A stretch of 64,000 nt of DNA from Stenotrophomonas sp. UBA7346 (GCA_002471015.1 DKPB01000030.1:1-64000); one strand, 5' to 3'; positions 25,382 through 34,029 are shown, numbered from the stretch's first letter. Notes: generated by a model from the letters alone, not told the origin. A program made the numbers and translations.

Positions 25382-25813
25382 ATGAGCAACAAGCAGGAGC
25401 CGCGCGGCGTCCGCAATAACAACCCGGGGAACCTGGACCGTACCGCGACCGTGTGGCGAGGCGAGGACCGCAGTGCGGCGGCACTGGCGAGCGAGAAGCG
25501 CTTTTGTGTGTTCGAGACACCGCAGGCAGGTTTCCGCGCGCTGGCCAAGACGCTGCTGACCTACCAGAGCAAGCACGGTCTGCGGACAGTCCGCGACATG
25601 ATCAACCGCTGGGCTCCGCCGGTGGAGAACAACACCGAGGCCTACATCGCCCAGGTGGCCCGCGAGGTCGGGGTTGGCAGCCGCGAGATTGTCAGCCTCA
25701 ACAAGCAGGTGCCGCTGCAGCGCATGGTGACTGCCATTGCCCGACACGAGAACGGCGGCCTGTTCTGGGACAACGCGGTGATCGAGGCTGGCGTGCGCCA
25801 GGCCTTGGCCTGA
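25382..25813 (+). CDS. Phage muralytic protein, putative endolysin
   Basis: The 143-residue protein begins R-G-V-R-N-N-N-P-G-N-L and continues with F-C-V-F-E-T-P-Q-A-G-F-R-A-L-A-K-T-L-L-T-Y, W-A-P-P-V-E-N-N-T-E-A-Y-I. This pattern belongs to a phage family annotated as virion-associated lysin or endolysin with a transglycosylase-like fold. Its place next to a membrane protein and the spanins supports an endolysin role. Start at 25382 follows GGGGATT. Confidence 0.75.
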   Translation: MSNKQEPRGVRNNNPGNLDRTATVWRGEDRSAAALASEKRFCVFETPQAGFRALAKTLLTYQSKHGLRTVRDMINRWAPPVENNTEAYIAQVAREVGVGSREIVSLNKQVPLQRMVTAIARHENGGLFWDNAVIEAGVRQALA

Positions 25814-26136
25814 TGGACGGTGATCCGACGACCGCACCCTGGTGGGCCGCCGGCGGTGCCTTCGCTCTCTGGGCAGTGCGGGAGATATGGGGCGTCATCA
25901 ACAGCCGCAAGAAGGAGCGGACCGAGACGGATGCCAACGTGACCCTGGTAAGCGGGCTGACGGAACGCATCGACCGGTTGGAGCAATCGCAGGCCAGGAT
26001 GGGCACGCAGCTGGACGAGGAAATCAAGCTGCGGCGTGAGGCGCAGGAAGAGGCGCACCGGCTTCGTATGCGGGTGCAGACGCTGGAAGGCCTGCTTCGC
26101 GGGCTGGGGGCGGTGATCCCACCGGAGCCGCCGTGA
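25813..26136 (+). CDS. One-pass membrane protein with coiled coil, lysis cassette
   Basis: The 107-residue protein has a hydrophobic N-terminal segment (about 9-30, W-W-A-A-G-G-A-F-A-L-W-A-V) and a charged coiled coil (about 48-98). It overlaps both neighbours by one base (TGATG). It could be a holin-like or pinholin-like protein. Confidence 0.7.
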   Translation: MDGDPTTAPWWAAGGAFALWAVREIWGVINSRKKERTETDANVTLVSGLTERIDRLEQSQARMGTQLDEEIKLRREAQEEAHRLRMRVQTLEGLLRGLGAVIPPEPP

Positions 26137-26219
26137 TGTACCTGGGCATTGGCCTGCTGGCCGGCCTGATCGTTGCCGCGCTGGCGTACTGGCGCGGCGA
26201 CATAGGAATGGACCCATGA
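26136..26219 (+). CDS. 27-residue membrane peptide, possible holin component
   Basis: ATG at 26136 overlaps the preceding stop. The peptide MYLGIGLLAGLIVAALAYWR followed by seven polar residues is a single transmembrane helix with a charged end. Tight coupling within the lysis cassette makes it likely to be a real gene although very short. Confidence 0.6.
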   Translation: MYLGIGLLAGLIVAALAYWRGDIGMDP

Positions 26220-26246
26220 AAGCCCTTGTGGGCGTGGAGGTTTGAG

Positions 26247-26468
26247 ATGCGCATTCGTTTGAACGGCAGCCTTGCCCACTTTCGGCCCGACCTGCACCCG
26301 GCACATGGTCCGCAGGTGTGGCCGTGGTGGAGGCTGGTGAGCTTTAGCTTGGTGCAACTCGAATTGCTGGCCGAGCCGTGCATTGGCTGGCGACTATGGG
26401 TCTATACCCGTTGGGGCGCTGGCTACGGTGACTTGGTGCTTGATCGCCGAAAGCTGGCTGCAGCATGA
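26247..26468 (+). CDS. Hypothetical protein in lysis cassette
   Basis: The 73-residue, tryptophan-rich protein starts after GGAGG and overlaps the spanin gene as ATGA. No family recognised. Confidence 0.6.
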   Translation: MRIRLNGSLAHFRPDLHPAHGPQVWPWWRLVSFSLVQLELLAEPCIGWRLWVYTRWGAGYGDLVLDRRKLAAA

Positions 26469-26950
26469 CCCGCGCCCAGATCCTCGCAGGGCTGCTGCTG
26501 TTCCTCGCTGGCTGCCTTCTGGGCAGGGAGTGGCGGGACCGCAGCGCCGAGATTGCCGCAGGCAAGCAGGAAGTAAAGCAGCTGGCCGGGCAAGTGCAGG
26601 CAGAGCAGCAGGCCAGGGCGGTAGAGCAGAAGCAATCCCAGGCCCAGCAAGCGGCAGGCGACACGGCAGACAAGAGAGAGGCGCAGATCAATGCGGACTA
26701 TGACAAGAGGCTGGCTTCTGCTGGCAATGGTGGGGATCACGGCAGGCTTTCCCAGCTGTGGGGCCAATGTGAAACCGACCGTCTGTCCGAGCGTGCAGCC
26801 ACTGCCGCAGAAGCTGCAGGACAAGACCGACTACGCCGCGAGAGTGCGGCGCGAATTGTTCGGGACGTCGAGTCAGTCCAGTCCGAGCGAGACGAAGTGA
26901 TTGACCGGTATCAGGCGCTTGCCGCTCCCGCTGATGCCAAACAGCTATAA
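26465..26950 (+). CDS. Rz-like inner-membrane spanin
   Basis: The 161-residue protein has an N-terminal membrane anchor (about 5-21, I-L-A-G-L-L-L-F-L-A-G-C-L-L) and a long alanine- and glutamine-rich coiled coil, the architecture of i-spanins that link the inner membrane to the outer-membrane partner and fuse the membranes at lysis. The partner Rz1-like gene is embedded in another frame. Last gene of the lysis cassette. Confidence 0.85.
   Translation: MTRAQILAGLLLFLAGCLLGREWRDRSAEIAAGKQEVKQLAGQVQAEQQARAVEQKQSQAQQAAGDTADKREAQINADYDKRLASAGNGGDHGRLSQLWGQCETDRLSERAATAAEAAGQDRLRRESAARIVRDVESVQSERDEVIDRYQALAAPADAKQL
26700..26900 (+). CDS. Rz1-like outer-membrane spanin, nested in Rz
   Basis: The 66-residue frame lies wholly inside the Rz-like gene in a different frame. 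It has a signal sequence (W-L-L-L-A-M-V-G-I-T-A-G) followed by F-P-S-C-G, a non-standard lipobox, and a proline-containing short mature part (P-S-V-Q-P-L-P-Q-K-L). Nested Rz1 genes are usual in lambda-like phages. An ATG nine bases earlier is also possible. Confidence 0.75.
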   Translation: MTRGWLLLAMVGITAGFPSCGANVKPTVCPSVQPLPQKLQDKTDYAARVRRELFGTSSQSSPSETK

Positions 26951-26987
26951 ACAAAAGTGTTGACACATAAACAAATGTGTTTATACT
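26947..26987 (+). promoter_or_regulatory. hicAB promoter with two direct repeats
   Basis: TTGACA (26960-26965) and TATACT (26982-26987) are 16 bases apart, a near-consensus promoter. Two copies of ATAAACAAAxGTGTT start at 26947 and 26967 (period 20), and ATAAAC...GTTTAT forms an inverted repeat over the promoter, a likely HicB operator. Confidence 0.8.
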
Positions 26988-27017
26988 TACTCCCAACAAG
27001 ACAACGTTAGGAGGCTG

Positions 27018-27203
27018 ATGAAGACAAGCGAGTTTAGGCGGTGGTTGCAGTCCCAAGGCGTGGTGATGAAGGAAGGAGCCAATCACACCAAGCTGATCTA
27101 CAGGGATAAGCGATCAACACTGCCAAGGCACGCAGCTGAACTAAAGGAAGGCACACGGAAGGCCATCCTCAAACAGCTGGGCATCGAGGAGCCGCCCCGA
27201 TAA
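27018..27203 (+). CDS. hicA: HicA toxin
   Basis: HicA is an mRNA interferase of the dsRBD-like fold. The 61 residues carry the family motif with the catalytic histidine (G-A-N-H-T-K) and the conserved end R-K-A-I-L-K-Q-L-G-I. AGGAGG precedes the ATG. The toxin-antitoxin pair sits between lysis and packaging genes and has its own promoter and terminator, so it is cargo that stabilises the prophage or protects against other phages. Confidence 0.92.
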   Translation: MKTSEFRRWLQSQGVVMKEGANHTKLIYRDKRSTLPRHAAELKEGTRKAILKQLGIEEPPR

Positions 27204-27241
27204 GGGGCGGTAACTTGGACTCGCAAGATTCATCTGATCAC

Positions 27242-27661
27242 ATGCTCTATCCAGCAAAACTCGCACCGGAAGACGGTGGGTTCGTTGTGACGTTCCGGGA
27301 TATCCCGGAGGCGATCACGCAGGGCGATACGAGGGAGGAGGCCATTGCGATGGCTGCCGATGCCCTCGCAACCGCAATGGAGTTCTACTTCGAGGACGGC
27401 AGGCAGGTTCCGCTGCCGAGCGAGGTGGGACGTGGTGAGGTGGGTATCCCGCTGGCTGCGGCCTTCTCTGCGAAGGTGCTGCTGCTGAACGAGATGCTGG
27501 CCCAGAAGGTTACGCCGGCTGAGCTGGCGCGCAGGCTGGGCACCTCACCGCAAGCGGTCAATCGCACGGTGAACCTGAGCCATGCAACGAAGGTGGACGC
27601 CATCGCCGATGCACTGAGCGCCCTGGGCAAACGCCTGGAGCTGTCGGTGGTAGACGCGTAA
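27242..27661 (+). CDS. hicB: HicB antitoxin
   Basis: The protein starts with the HicB fold (M-L-Y-P-A-K-L-A-P-E-D-G-G-F-V-V-T-F-R-D-I-P-E-A) and ends with an XRE-type helix-turn-helix (about 80-125, T-P-A-E-L-A-R-R-L-G-T-S-P-Q-A-V). It neutralises HicA and represses the promoter at 26960. ATG at 27242 gives 139 residues; an in-frame TTG at 27215 with a G-rich upstream stretch could add nine residues. Confidence 0.92.
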   Translation: MLYPAKLAPEDGGFVVTFRDIPEAITQGDTREEAIAMAADALATAMEFYFEDGRQVPLPSEVGRGEVGIPLAAAFSAKVLLLNEMLAQKVTPAELARRLGTSPQAVNRTVNLSHATKVDAIADALSALGKRLELSVVDA

Positions 27662-27687
27662 GCGCCCAGGACAATCAAGCAACCAAG

Positions 27688-27713
27688 AGCCCCGGCAGCC
27701 CCGGGGCTTTTTT
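27688..27713 (+). terminator. Rho-independent terminator after hicB
   Basis: The stem agccccgg/ccggggct is followed by six T. Confidence 0.85.
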
Positions 27714-27725
27714 GTGGGAGTGAAC

Positions 27726-27899
27726 ATGGCGCAGGTGACTGGACAGCTGTGCTTCCGCTGGTGGTGGAAGTGGTACGTCCGGGGAGTAATCCTCACGGCC
27801 CATCTGACTGGACTCAGGCCCAATACGGAGCGGGTGGAGTACTGGGCTCGTCGCGCGCTGTATTGGCGCGAGGTGAAGCCAGAGGGCCGCAGCTCATGA
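27726..27899 (+). CDS. Small phage protein before HNH gene
   Basis: The 57-residue protein (MAQVTGQLCFRWWWKWYVRG...) is rich in tryptophan and arginine, starts after GGAG, and has a hydrophobic stretch V-R-G-V-I-L-T-A-H-L. Proteins of this shape are frequent next to packaging genes in Xanthomonadaceae prophages; function unknown. Confidence 0.65.
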   Translation: MAQVTGQLCFRWWWKWYVRGVILTAHLTGLRPNTERVEYWARRALYWREVKPEGRSS

Positions 27900-27967
27900 G
27901 GTGCCACGTGGAGTCCGACTCCACCCGAGCGGACGGGCGGGATATCGGCGATTGGGTCATGGGGTAG
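27896..27967 (+). CDS. Very short ORF overlapping the previous stop
   Basis: ATG at 27896 overlaps the preceding stop as ATGA and opens 23 codons (MRCHVESDSTRADGRDIGDW...). Only the coupling supports it. Confidence 0.25.
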   Translation: MRCHVESDSTRADGRDIGDWVMG

Positions 27968-27976
27968 GTCTGACCA

Positions 27977-28351
27977 ATGAGACAGAGAGGCGGAACCCAG
28001 TTCAAGCACCTGTATGGCTCAGGCAGATGGAAGAGGTTGCGTCGTGCTCAGCTTGAGCGGGAGCCGCTATGCAGCATGTGCGCCAAGCGTGGTCGAGTGA
28101 CTGAGGCAACCGTGTGCAACCACACGCTGGGTCATCCAGATGGAGAGACCGAAGAGCAGTTCTGGGCTGGTCCGTTCGACAGCCAGTGCAACGATTGCCA
28201 CAACGGCGATACGGCGCGCATCGAGCGCGGTGCAACGCAGCTCAAGGGGTGCGATGACGATGGTTGGCCGATAGATGCAGGCCCGGCGTGGAACCGTCGC
28301 TCCGAAGGGGTCCAAAGGCCGAATGTTCCACGGAGCGCCGGTCGCAGGTAG
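27977..28351 (+). CDS. HNH endonuclease, packaging-associated
   Basis: The 124-residue protein has the zinc-binding C-S-M-C and later C-N-D-C-H pairs and the HNH core (V-C-N-H-T...F-D-S-Q-C-N-D-C-H-N). HNH proteins encoded just upstream of the terminase are needed with TerL for cos cutting in HK97-type phages. The cos site is expected nearby. Confidence 0.85.
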   Translation: MRQRGGTQFKHLYGSGRWKRLRRAQLEREPLCSMCAKRGRVTEATVCNHTLGHPDGETEEQFWAGPFDSQCNDCHNGDTARIERGATQLKGCDDDGWPIDAGPAWNRRSEGVQRPNVPRSAGRR

Positions 28352-28460
28352 GACATACGGAGGGGGGGCAAAAGTATGGGGCGATTTACCCCCTACACCG
28401 ACTGCCCTCCTTTCTTCGCGCATCCACAGTTGGAAAGACGACCCCTCTGAGGGGTGAAAA

Positions 28461-28841
28461 ATGGCAAATCCAAGGACACCAGCTGCAAAAGCTGCAGTTT
28501 CAGGCGCAGCGGCAAAGAACCCGAAACGGCACAAGGACCGCAAGACGCCGAAGAAGGTCAAGGCCATCGGCCAGCCCTACAAGGGAATGACAAAACCGCA
28601 GATCGCGGTGTGGCGGGAGCAGGCCGAAAACATGCCTTGGTTGCACGCCGGTCATCGGCTGCTGTTGCGCCAGGTATGCATCTTGGCTGCTCGCATGGAG
28701 ACGGATGCGGACATTGGTGTTTCGGCGCTGCAGGCGCTGGGCTCGCTCCTGTCCAAGCTCGGCGCTACGCCGGTTGACGAGACGAAAGTGAATCATGGCG
28801 GCGACGAGGACCAAGACCCGGACGAAAAGTTCTTCAGCTGA
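28461..28841 (+). CDS. Terminase small subunit (P27-like)
   Basis: The 126-residue protein precedes and overlaps the large terminase by 47 bases. A basic, lysine-rich N-terminus (1-40) is followed by helices (W-R-E-Q-A-E-N-M-P-W-L...L-G-S-L-L-S-K-L-G-A-T-P) typical of P27-family small terminases that recognise the packaging site. Confidence 0.85.
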   Translation: MANPRTPAAKAAVSGAAAKNPKRHKDRKTPKKVKAIGQPYKGMTKPQIAVWREQAENMPWLHAGHRLLLRQVCILAARMETDADIGVSALQALGSLLSKLGATPVDETKVNHGGDEDQDPDEKFFS

Positions 28842-30678
28842 TCGAACGAGCGCATACGCGCATGCGGTGCTGGCTGGAGAGATCGTCGCGGGGCCGCACG
28901 TCCGCAACGCTTGCCGCCGCCACCTGAAAGACCTGCAGGATGCGCACAAGCGCGGCCTGTACTTCGACCAGGAAGCGGCAGAGCGCGTTTTCAACTACTT
29001 CGAGGGCGTCCTCAAGCTGAGCGAGGGGCAGTTTGAGGGCAAGGCCTTCCAGCTCCACGCATCGCAAGCCTTCGTACTCGGCTCGCTGTTCGGGTGGAAG
29101 AAGGCGGACGGGCGGCGGCGTTTCCGACGCGCCTACATCGAGCAGGGCAAGGGCAACGGAAAATCCCCGATGGCTGGCGGTATTGGCCTCTATGGCATGA
29201 CGGCGGACGGGGAGGCTGGCGCGCAGATCTACGCCGCAGCCGCGAAGAAGGAGCAGGCGGGCATCCTGTTCGCCGACGCGGTGAAGATGGTCAAGGCCTC
29301 CGGCGCGCTGATGAAGCGCCTGGAGTTCTCTGGCGGCGAGGGCCGGGAATACAACATCGCGCACCACAAGAGCGGGAGCTTCTTCAGGCCGGTATCGCGC
29401 GACACCGGTAAGACGGGTTCGGGCCCGCGTCCGTACTTCGTTCTGGCCGATGAGGTCCACGAGCTGCCGGATCGCAAGACCATCGAGATGCTGGAGCGTG
29501 GCTTCAAGTTTCGGCGTCAGCCCCTGCTGTTCATGATTACCAACTCCGGCAGCGACCGGAATAGCGTGGCATGGGAGGAGCACGAGCATGCGGTAAAGGT
29601 GGCGGCGGGTCATACCGAAGCGGTCAACGACCCGACGTTCATCGGCGAGCCGCTGGACGACACGACCTTCAGCTATGTCTGCTCCCTCGATGAGGGCGAC
29701 GACCCACTGGAAGATCCGACGTGTTGGGCGAAGGCCAACCCTCTGCTTGGGGTGACGATCACCGAGGAATACCTCGCAGAGGTGGTTGCGCAGGCAAAGG
29801 CGATCCCCGGCTCGTTGAACGGCATTCTTCGCCTGCATTTCTGCATCTGGACCGATGCGGAAACGGCGTGGATGGCGCGGGCGACACTGGAACCCGCGCT
29901 GGTCGATTTCGACGTGGCCGAACACCACGGCAAGCGCATCTATAACGGTTTGGACCTGTCGCAGGTTCGCGACATAACCGCGATGGCCTCGGTGGTGGAG
30001 ACGGGGGCGGTTGAGGTTGAGGTTGAGGTAAAGGGCCAGAAGAAGATCGTTTCCAAGCCGACCTACGATGCTTGGATCGAGGCCTGGACGCCGGGCGACA
30101 CGCTTGCGGCGCGGCAGCTCCGGGACAAGCTGCCGTATGAGGTGTGGGCCAAGGCCGGGCATATCCATGCACCGCAGGGCCAGTCGATCAACTTCCGGCA
30201 CGTCGCGCAGACGCTGTCGGAATACAACGACAAGTTCGAGATCGGCCTGGTCGCATACGACCGCTATGCGTTCCTCAAGTTTGAGAACGAGGCCAGGGAG
30301 ATCGGGCTTTCGTTGCCGTTCGCCGAGCATCCCCAGGGCGGCACCCGCAAAGGTAAGCCGCTGGAAGAGGCGGTCAAGGCTGCCAAGGCTCGTGGAGAGC
30401 CAGCGCCCGAAGGCATGTGGATGCCCGGTTCGCTACGTCTGCTGGAGGAGGCCCTTTTGGAAGGGCGCATCCGCCTGAAGCGAAACCCAGTCTTGGTTTC
30501 AGCCCTGATGAGCGCCGTGGTGGAAAGCGACAAGTGGGAGAACAAGTGGCTGGATAAGGCCCGATCCATCAACAAGATCGACGCCGCTGTGGCGCTGTGC
30601 ATGGCGATAGGCGCGGCGAACGCGAGTGGCGGCGAGGTGATCTCCGTCTACGAGAAGCGCGGCATCAGATTTCTATAA
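28795..30678 (+). CDS. Terminase large subunit (HK97 type)
   Basis: TerL is the packaging ATPase and nuclease. The 627 residues contain the Walker A-like G-K-G-N-G-K-S (118-124), Walker B F-V-L-A-D-E (215-220) and a C-terminal RNase H-like nuclease domain starting with G-L-D-L-S (about 395). Start ATG at 28795 lies inside the small-subunit gene. The family is Terminase_1, paired with HNH, HK97 portal and capsid. Confidence 0.95.
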   Translation: MAATRTKTRTKSSSADRTSAYAHAVLAGEIVAGPHVRNACRRHLKDLQDAHKRGLYFDQEAAERVFNYFEGVLKLSEGQFEGKAFQLHASQAFVLGSLFGWKKADGRRRFRRAYIEQGKGNGKSPMAGGIGLYGMTADGEAGAQIYAAAAKKEQAGILFADAVKMVKASGALMKRLEFSGGEGREYNIAHHKSGSFFRPVSRDTGKTGSGPRPYFVLADEVHELPDRKTIEMLERGFKFRRQPLLFMITNSGSDRNSVAWEEHEHAVKVAAGHTEAVNDPTFIGEPLDDTTFSYVCSLDEGDDPLEDPTCWAKANPLLGVTITEEYLAEVVAQAKAIPGSLNGILRLHFCIWTDAETAWMARATLEPALVDFDVAEHHGKRIYNGLDLSQVRDITAMASVVETGAVEVEVEVKGQKKIVSKPTYDAWIEAWTPGDTLAARQLRDKLPYEVWAKAGHIHAPQGQSINFRHVAQTLSEYNDKFEIGLVAYDRYAFLKFENEAREIGLSLPFAEHPQGGTRKGKPLEEAVKAAKARGEPAPEGMWMPGSLRLLEEALLEGRIRLKRNPVLVSALMSAVVESDKWENKWLDKARSINKIDAAVALCMAIGAANASGGEVISVYEKRGIRFL

Positions 30679-30686
30679 GGAAGCCA

Positions 30687-31946
30687 ATGAGCAGGTTCAA
30701 TGAGAACTCCATGGCTGCGCTGGATCGCATCTGGCGCGGAGACCATGGCGGCAAGCCGGTGCGCGCAGAGTCGCGGCAGTTCACCGGAATGGATGATCCG
30801 GCGCTGCTTGAGTTCATCCGGGCAGGGCAGGGCGGGGCACACGACAGCTTCCAGCTGCGGAACATGGCGGTCCTGCGCTGTGTGTCTCTGATCTGCGGAA
30901 CGGTCGGGATGCTGCCCATCAGCCTGATAGAGGCTGGCCCAGAGAAGCGTGTAGCGTCGGAGCATCCAGTCCACCGGCTGCTGAAGCGAAAGCCAAACCC
31001 CTGGCAGACGCCGCTGGAGTTCAAGCGGCAGATGGAGCTGGCTAAGCAGCGCCACGGCGACGCCTACGCGCGCGTGGTGTGGTCGGCCGGTCGCCCCATC
31101 CACCTGATTCCGATGGACAGCTTGGCGGTCCGCGCGGAGCTGGGCGACGACTGGAAGATGGTCTATCGCTACAACTCCAAGAAGCGGGGCGAGATCGTCT
31201 TGAAGCAGGAGGAGGTATTCCACCTGCGAGACCTCTCCATCGATGGCGTTACGGGGCTGTCGCGCATGAAGCTGGCAGACCGGGCAATTCGCCTGGCGCT
31301 GGACGCGGAGCGAGCCGCGAGCCGGATCTTTGAGACCGGCAACATGGCAGGCGGTGCTATCGAGGTGCCGAACGCGCTTAGCGATGCGGCGTACAGCCGC
31401 ATGCGCGAGTCATTGGATACCGACTTCGCAGGGGCAGCGGCAGCACAGCGCTGGATGCTCCTGGAAGAGAACGCCAAGGCCAACAAGTTCGGTAGCACCG
31501 CCCAGGAGGCCCAGCACGTCGAAAACAGGAACGCGCAAGTTGGAGAGGTGGCGCGTTTGTTCGGCGTCCCCCGGCCGCTCCTGTTCATGGATGACACGAG
31601 CTGGGGCAGTGGCATCGAGCAGCTTGGAATCTTCTTCCTCCAGTACACGATGCTGGAGCACTTCACGAACTGGGAGCAGGCCATCGAGCGCACGCTCCTT
31701 CAGGAGCACGAGCTCGAGCGTTACCAGGCGAAGTTCAATGTCCGGGCACTGATGCGCGGCACGTTGAAGGATCAGGCGGACTTCTTCGCCAAGGCGCTTG
31801 GCGCAGGCGGCACCTCTCCATGGCACACGCAGAACGAAGTCCGCGACCTGCTCGACTACCCCGAATCCGATCAGCCCGGCACCAACGAGCTGCGCAACCC
31901 CATGACCCAGAAAGGAAAGCCCGATGAGCCTCCGGAATCTGCCTGA
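30687..31946 (+). CDS. Phage portal protein (HK97 family)
   Basis: The 419-residue protein forms the dodecameric DNA gate at the head vertex. Family features include the R-C-V-S-L-I-C-G-T-V-G-M-L-P core near residue 65 and the conserved A-x-x-F-G-V-P-R-P-L-L stretch. ATG at 30687 follows AAGGA; upstream extension lies in TerL. Its end overlaps the protease gene by 23 bases. Confidence 0.95.
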   Translation: MSRFNENSMAALDRIWRGDHGGKPVRAESRQFTGMDDPALLEFIRAGQGGAHDSFQLRNMAVLRCVSLICGTVGMLPISLIEAGPEKRVASEHPVHRLLKRKPNPWQTPLEFKRQMELAKQRHGDAYARVVWSAGRPIHLIPMDSLAVRAELGDDWKMVYRYNSKKRGEIVLKQEEVFHLRDLSIDGVTGLSRMKLADRAIRLALDAERAASRIFETGNMAGGAIEVPNALSDAAYSRMRESLDTDFAGAAAAQRWMLLEENAKANKFGSTAQEAQHVENRNAQVGEVARLFGVPRPLLFMDDTSWGSGIEQLGIFFLQYTMLEHFTNWEQAIERTLLQEHELERYQAKFNVRALMRGTLKDQADFFAKALGAGGTSPWHTQNEVRDLLDYPESDQPGTNELRNPMTQKGKPDEPPESA

Positions 31947-32763
31947 AATCCGTGCCGATGCTGGCCTGGCCGGTATGCAATTCGATGTGCGCGAGGATGC
32001 AATCGACGCGTGGCAGCCTGAGCTGCAGGCTGCGTCGATGGACCCTTCGACCTCGATTTCTATCTATGGCCGGATCGGCCAGGGCATCGATGGCCAGGGA
32101 ATCACCTCCCGATCCATTGCTGCAGCGCTGCGTTCCATCGGGCCGCGCGCAGTGACCGTCAACATCAACTCGCCCGGCGGCGACTACTTCGAGGGTCTGG
32201 GGATCTATAACCTGCTGCGGCAGCACGCTGGCGAAGTAACCGTCCACGTCCTGAGCATGGCCGCTTCGGCGGCGTCGGTCATTGCTATGGCGGGCGACCG
32301 AATCCTGATGGCGGACCACTCGCGGATCATGATCCATAACGCATGGGGCGTTGCCGTAGGCAACCGGCACGATATGGCAAAGGCCATGGCGATGCTGGAA
32401 CCACTGGACCAAGACATGGCATCGGTCTATGCCAGCCGGTCCGGCATGGACGCTGCGAAGGTCGCGGCCCTGATGGACGCGGAGACGTTCCTGTCGGTGG
32501 ACGACGCGATCAGCAAGGGTTTCGCAGACGCACGTCTGGCCCCTGCCAAGGTGAGCCGCGACAAGGCTAAGGCCCCGGCGAAGGCGCTGGCGATGGTCGA
32601 GGCCAGCCTGACGAAGGCTGGGTACTCGCGCGCCGACCGCCGAGATCTCCTGAAAGACCTGTTTTCCGGCAAGCCGCGCGCTGCCGAATCTGCCACGCCG
32701 TGCGCTGGCGACACCCAGACGGCAGCCCTGTTGCAGGGTCTGCTGAACACCATGAAAGCGTAA
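31924..32763 (+). CDS. ClpP-like head maturation protease
   Basis: The 279-residue serine protease has N-I-N-S-P-G-G-D at 80-87, the nucleophile region S-M-A-A-S115-A-A-S-V-I-A-M-A-G-D and the catalytic histidine in M-I-H138-N. It should remove the N-terminal delta domain of the capsid protein during head maturation. The C-terminal 70 residues (helical, K/A/R-rich) probably target it into the prohead. Confidence 0.94.
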   Translation: MSLRNLPEIRADAGLAGMQFDVREDAIDAWQPELQAASMDPSTSISIYGRIGQGIDGQGITSRSIAAALRSIGPRAVTVNINSPGGDYFEGLGIYNLLRQHAGEVTVHVLSMAASAASVIAMAGDRILMADHSRIMIHNAWGVAVGNRHDMAKAMAMLEPLDQDMASVYASRSGMDAAKVAALMDAETFLSVDDAISKGFADARLAPAKVSRDKAKAPAKALAMVEASLTKAGYSRADRRDLLKDLFSGKPRAAESATPCAGDTQTAALLQGLLNTMKA

Positions 32764-32775
32764 GCGAGGTATTCA

Positions 32776-34029
32776 ATGAGCAATATGCAGAAAGGCCGCG
32801 TCACTCGCGGTCTCATTTCCGTGCGCGCTGACGGCGGCAACCCGCCCGACGTAAACGCCCTGGTCGAGGCGCTGAACAAGGCATTTGCCGACTTCAAGGC
32901 AGAGCACAACCAGCAGCTGGAGGAGGTGAAGAAGGGCAACGCCGACGCCCTCCAGGCGCTGAAGGTGGACAACATCAACAGCGAAGTCACCCGGCTGCAG
33001 GCAGCGGTGGATGCTGCCAACACCCAGCTGGCTGCGCTCCAGATGGGCGGCGGTGCAGCCGGAGGCGGCCTGGCAGATGCCGAGTACAGCGGCGCGTTCT
33101 CGGCACACTTCCGCAAGGGCGAAGTGCAGGCGGCCATGAACAAGGGTGTGGCCGATGACGGTGGCTACTTGGCCCCGGTCGAGTGGGACCGCACCATCAC
33201 CGACCGCCTGGTGATCCTTTCGGATATGCGCCAGTTGGCCAACGTCGTTCCGTGCTCGGGCGCTGGCCTGACCAAGCTGTTCAATATGGGCGGAACCGCG
33301 TCCGGCTGGGTCGGCGAAGAGGACGCCCGCCCGGAAACCGCTGGCCCGAAGTTCAAGTCGCTGGGTTTCGGTTGGGGCGAGCTGTATGCGAACCCGGCCG
33401 CAACGCAGCAGTTGCTGGATGATTCGGAGATCGACCTGGAGGCATGGCTGGCCGGTGAGGTGGACGTTGAGTTCTCCAAGCAGGAAGGCGCAGGCTTCTT
33501 CGCCGGCAATGGCGTGAACAAGCCGTTCGGCATCCTGACCTACGTCGAGGGCGGTGCCAACGCTGCGAAGCACCCGTTCGGTGCGATCAAGGCGGTGAAC
33601 AGCGGCGCCGCAGCGGCCATTACTGGCGATGGCTTGATCGACCTGGTCTACGACCTGCCGTCGGCGTACACGGCGAACGCTCGCTTCGCCATGAACCGGA
33701 AAACGATGGGCTCGGTGCGCAAGCTGAAGGACACCGAAGGCAACTACCTGTGGCAGCCTTCGCTGATTGCAGGTCAGCCGTCCACTCTGCTGGGCTTCGC
33801 GGTGCAGGACGTGGCGGCTATCCCGGACGTGGCGGCCAACGCCATCGGTGCGCTGTTCGGTGACTTCAAGCAGACCTACACGGTTTACGACCGCAAGGGT
33901 GTGCGTGTGCTGCGTGATCCGTTCACCAACAAGCCGTTCGTGCACTTCTACACCACCAAGCGTGTGGGTGGCGGCGTGCACAACCCCGAACCGATGCGTG
34001 CGCTGAAGATCGGCGCGGACGCACCGTAA
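32776..34029 (+). CDS. Major capsid protein (HK97 fold)
   Basis: The 417-residue protein has a coiled-coil delta domain (about 25-95, rich in K, E and Q) ahead of the HK97 core (D-D-G-G-Y-L-A-P-V-E at about 133, then the spine helix and beta-hinge). Cleavage by the ClpP-like protease is expected near the G/A-rich linker at about 95-105. The conserved end F-V-H-F-Y-T-T-K-R-V-G-G-G is present. AGGT lies upstream of the ATG. Confidence 0.95.
   Translation: MSNMQKGRVTRGLISVRADGGNPPDVNALVEALNKAFADFKAEHNQQLEEVKKGNADALQALKVDNINSEVTRLQAAVDAANTQLAALQMGGGAAGGGLADAEYSGAFSAHFRKGEVQAAMNKGVADDGGYLAPVEWDRTITDRLVILSDMRQLANVVPCSGAGLTKLFNMGGTASGWVGEEDARPETAGPKFKSLGFGWGELYANPAATQQLLDDSEIDLEAWLAGEVDVEFSKQEGAGFFAGNGVNKPFGILTYVEGGANAAKHPFGAIKAVNSGAAAAITGDGLIDLVYDLPSAYTANARFAMNRKTMGSVRKLKDTEGNYLWQPSLIAGQPSTLLGFAVQDVAAIPDVAANAIGALFGDFKQTYTVYDRKGVRVLRDPFTNKPFVHFYTTKRVGGGVHNPEPMRALKIGADAP

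Noticed and set aside
26216..26245. Nine-codon frame overlapping the stop of the 27-residue peptide
   Set aside because: Too short to support beyond a chance ATGA overlap.
28834..30330. 498-codon minus-strand frame opposite the large terminase
   Set aside because: Shadow frame of TerL.
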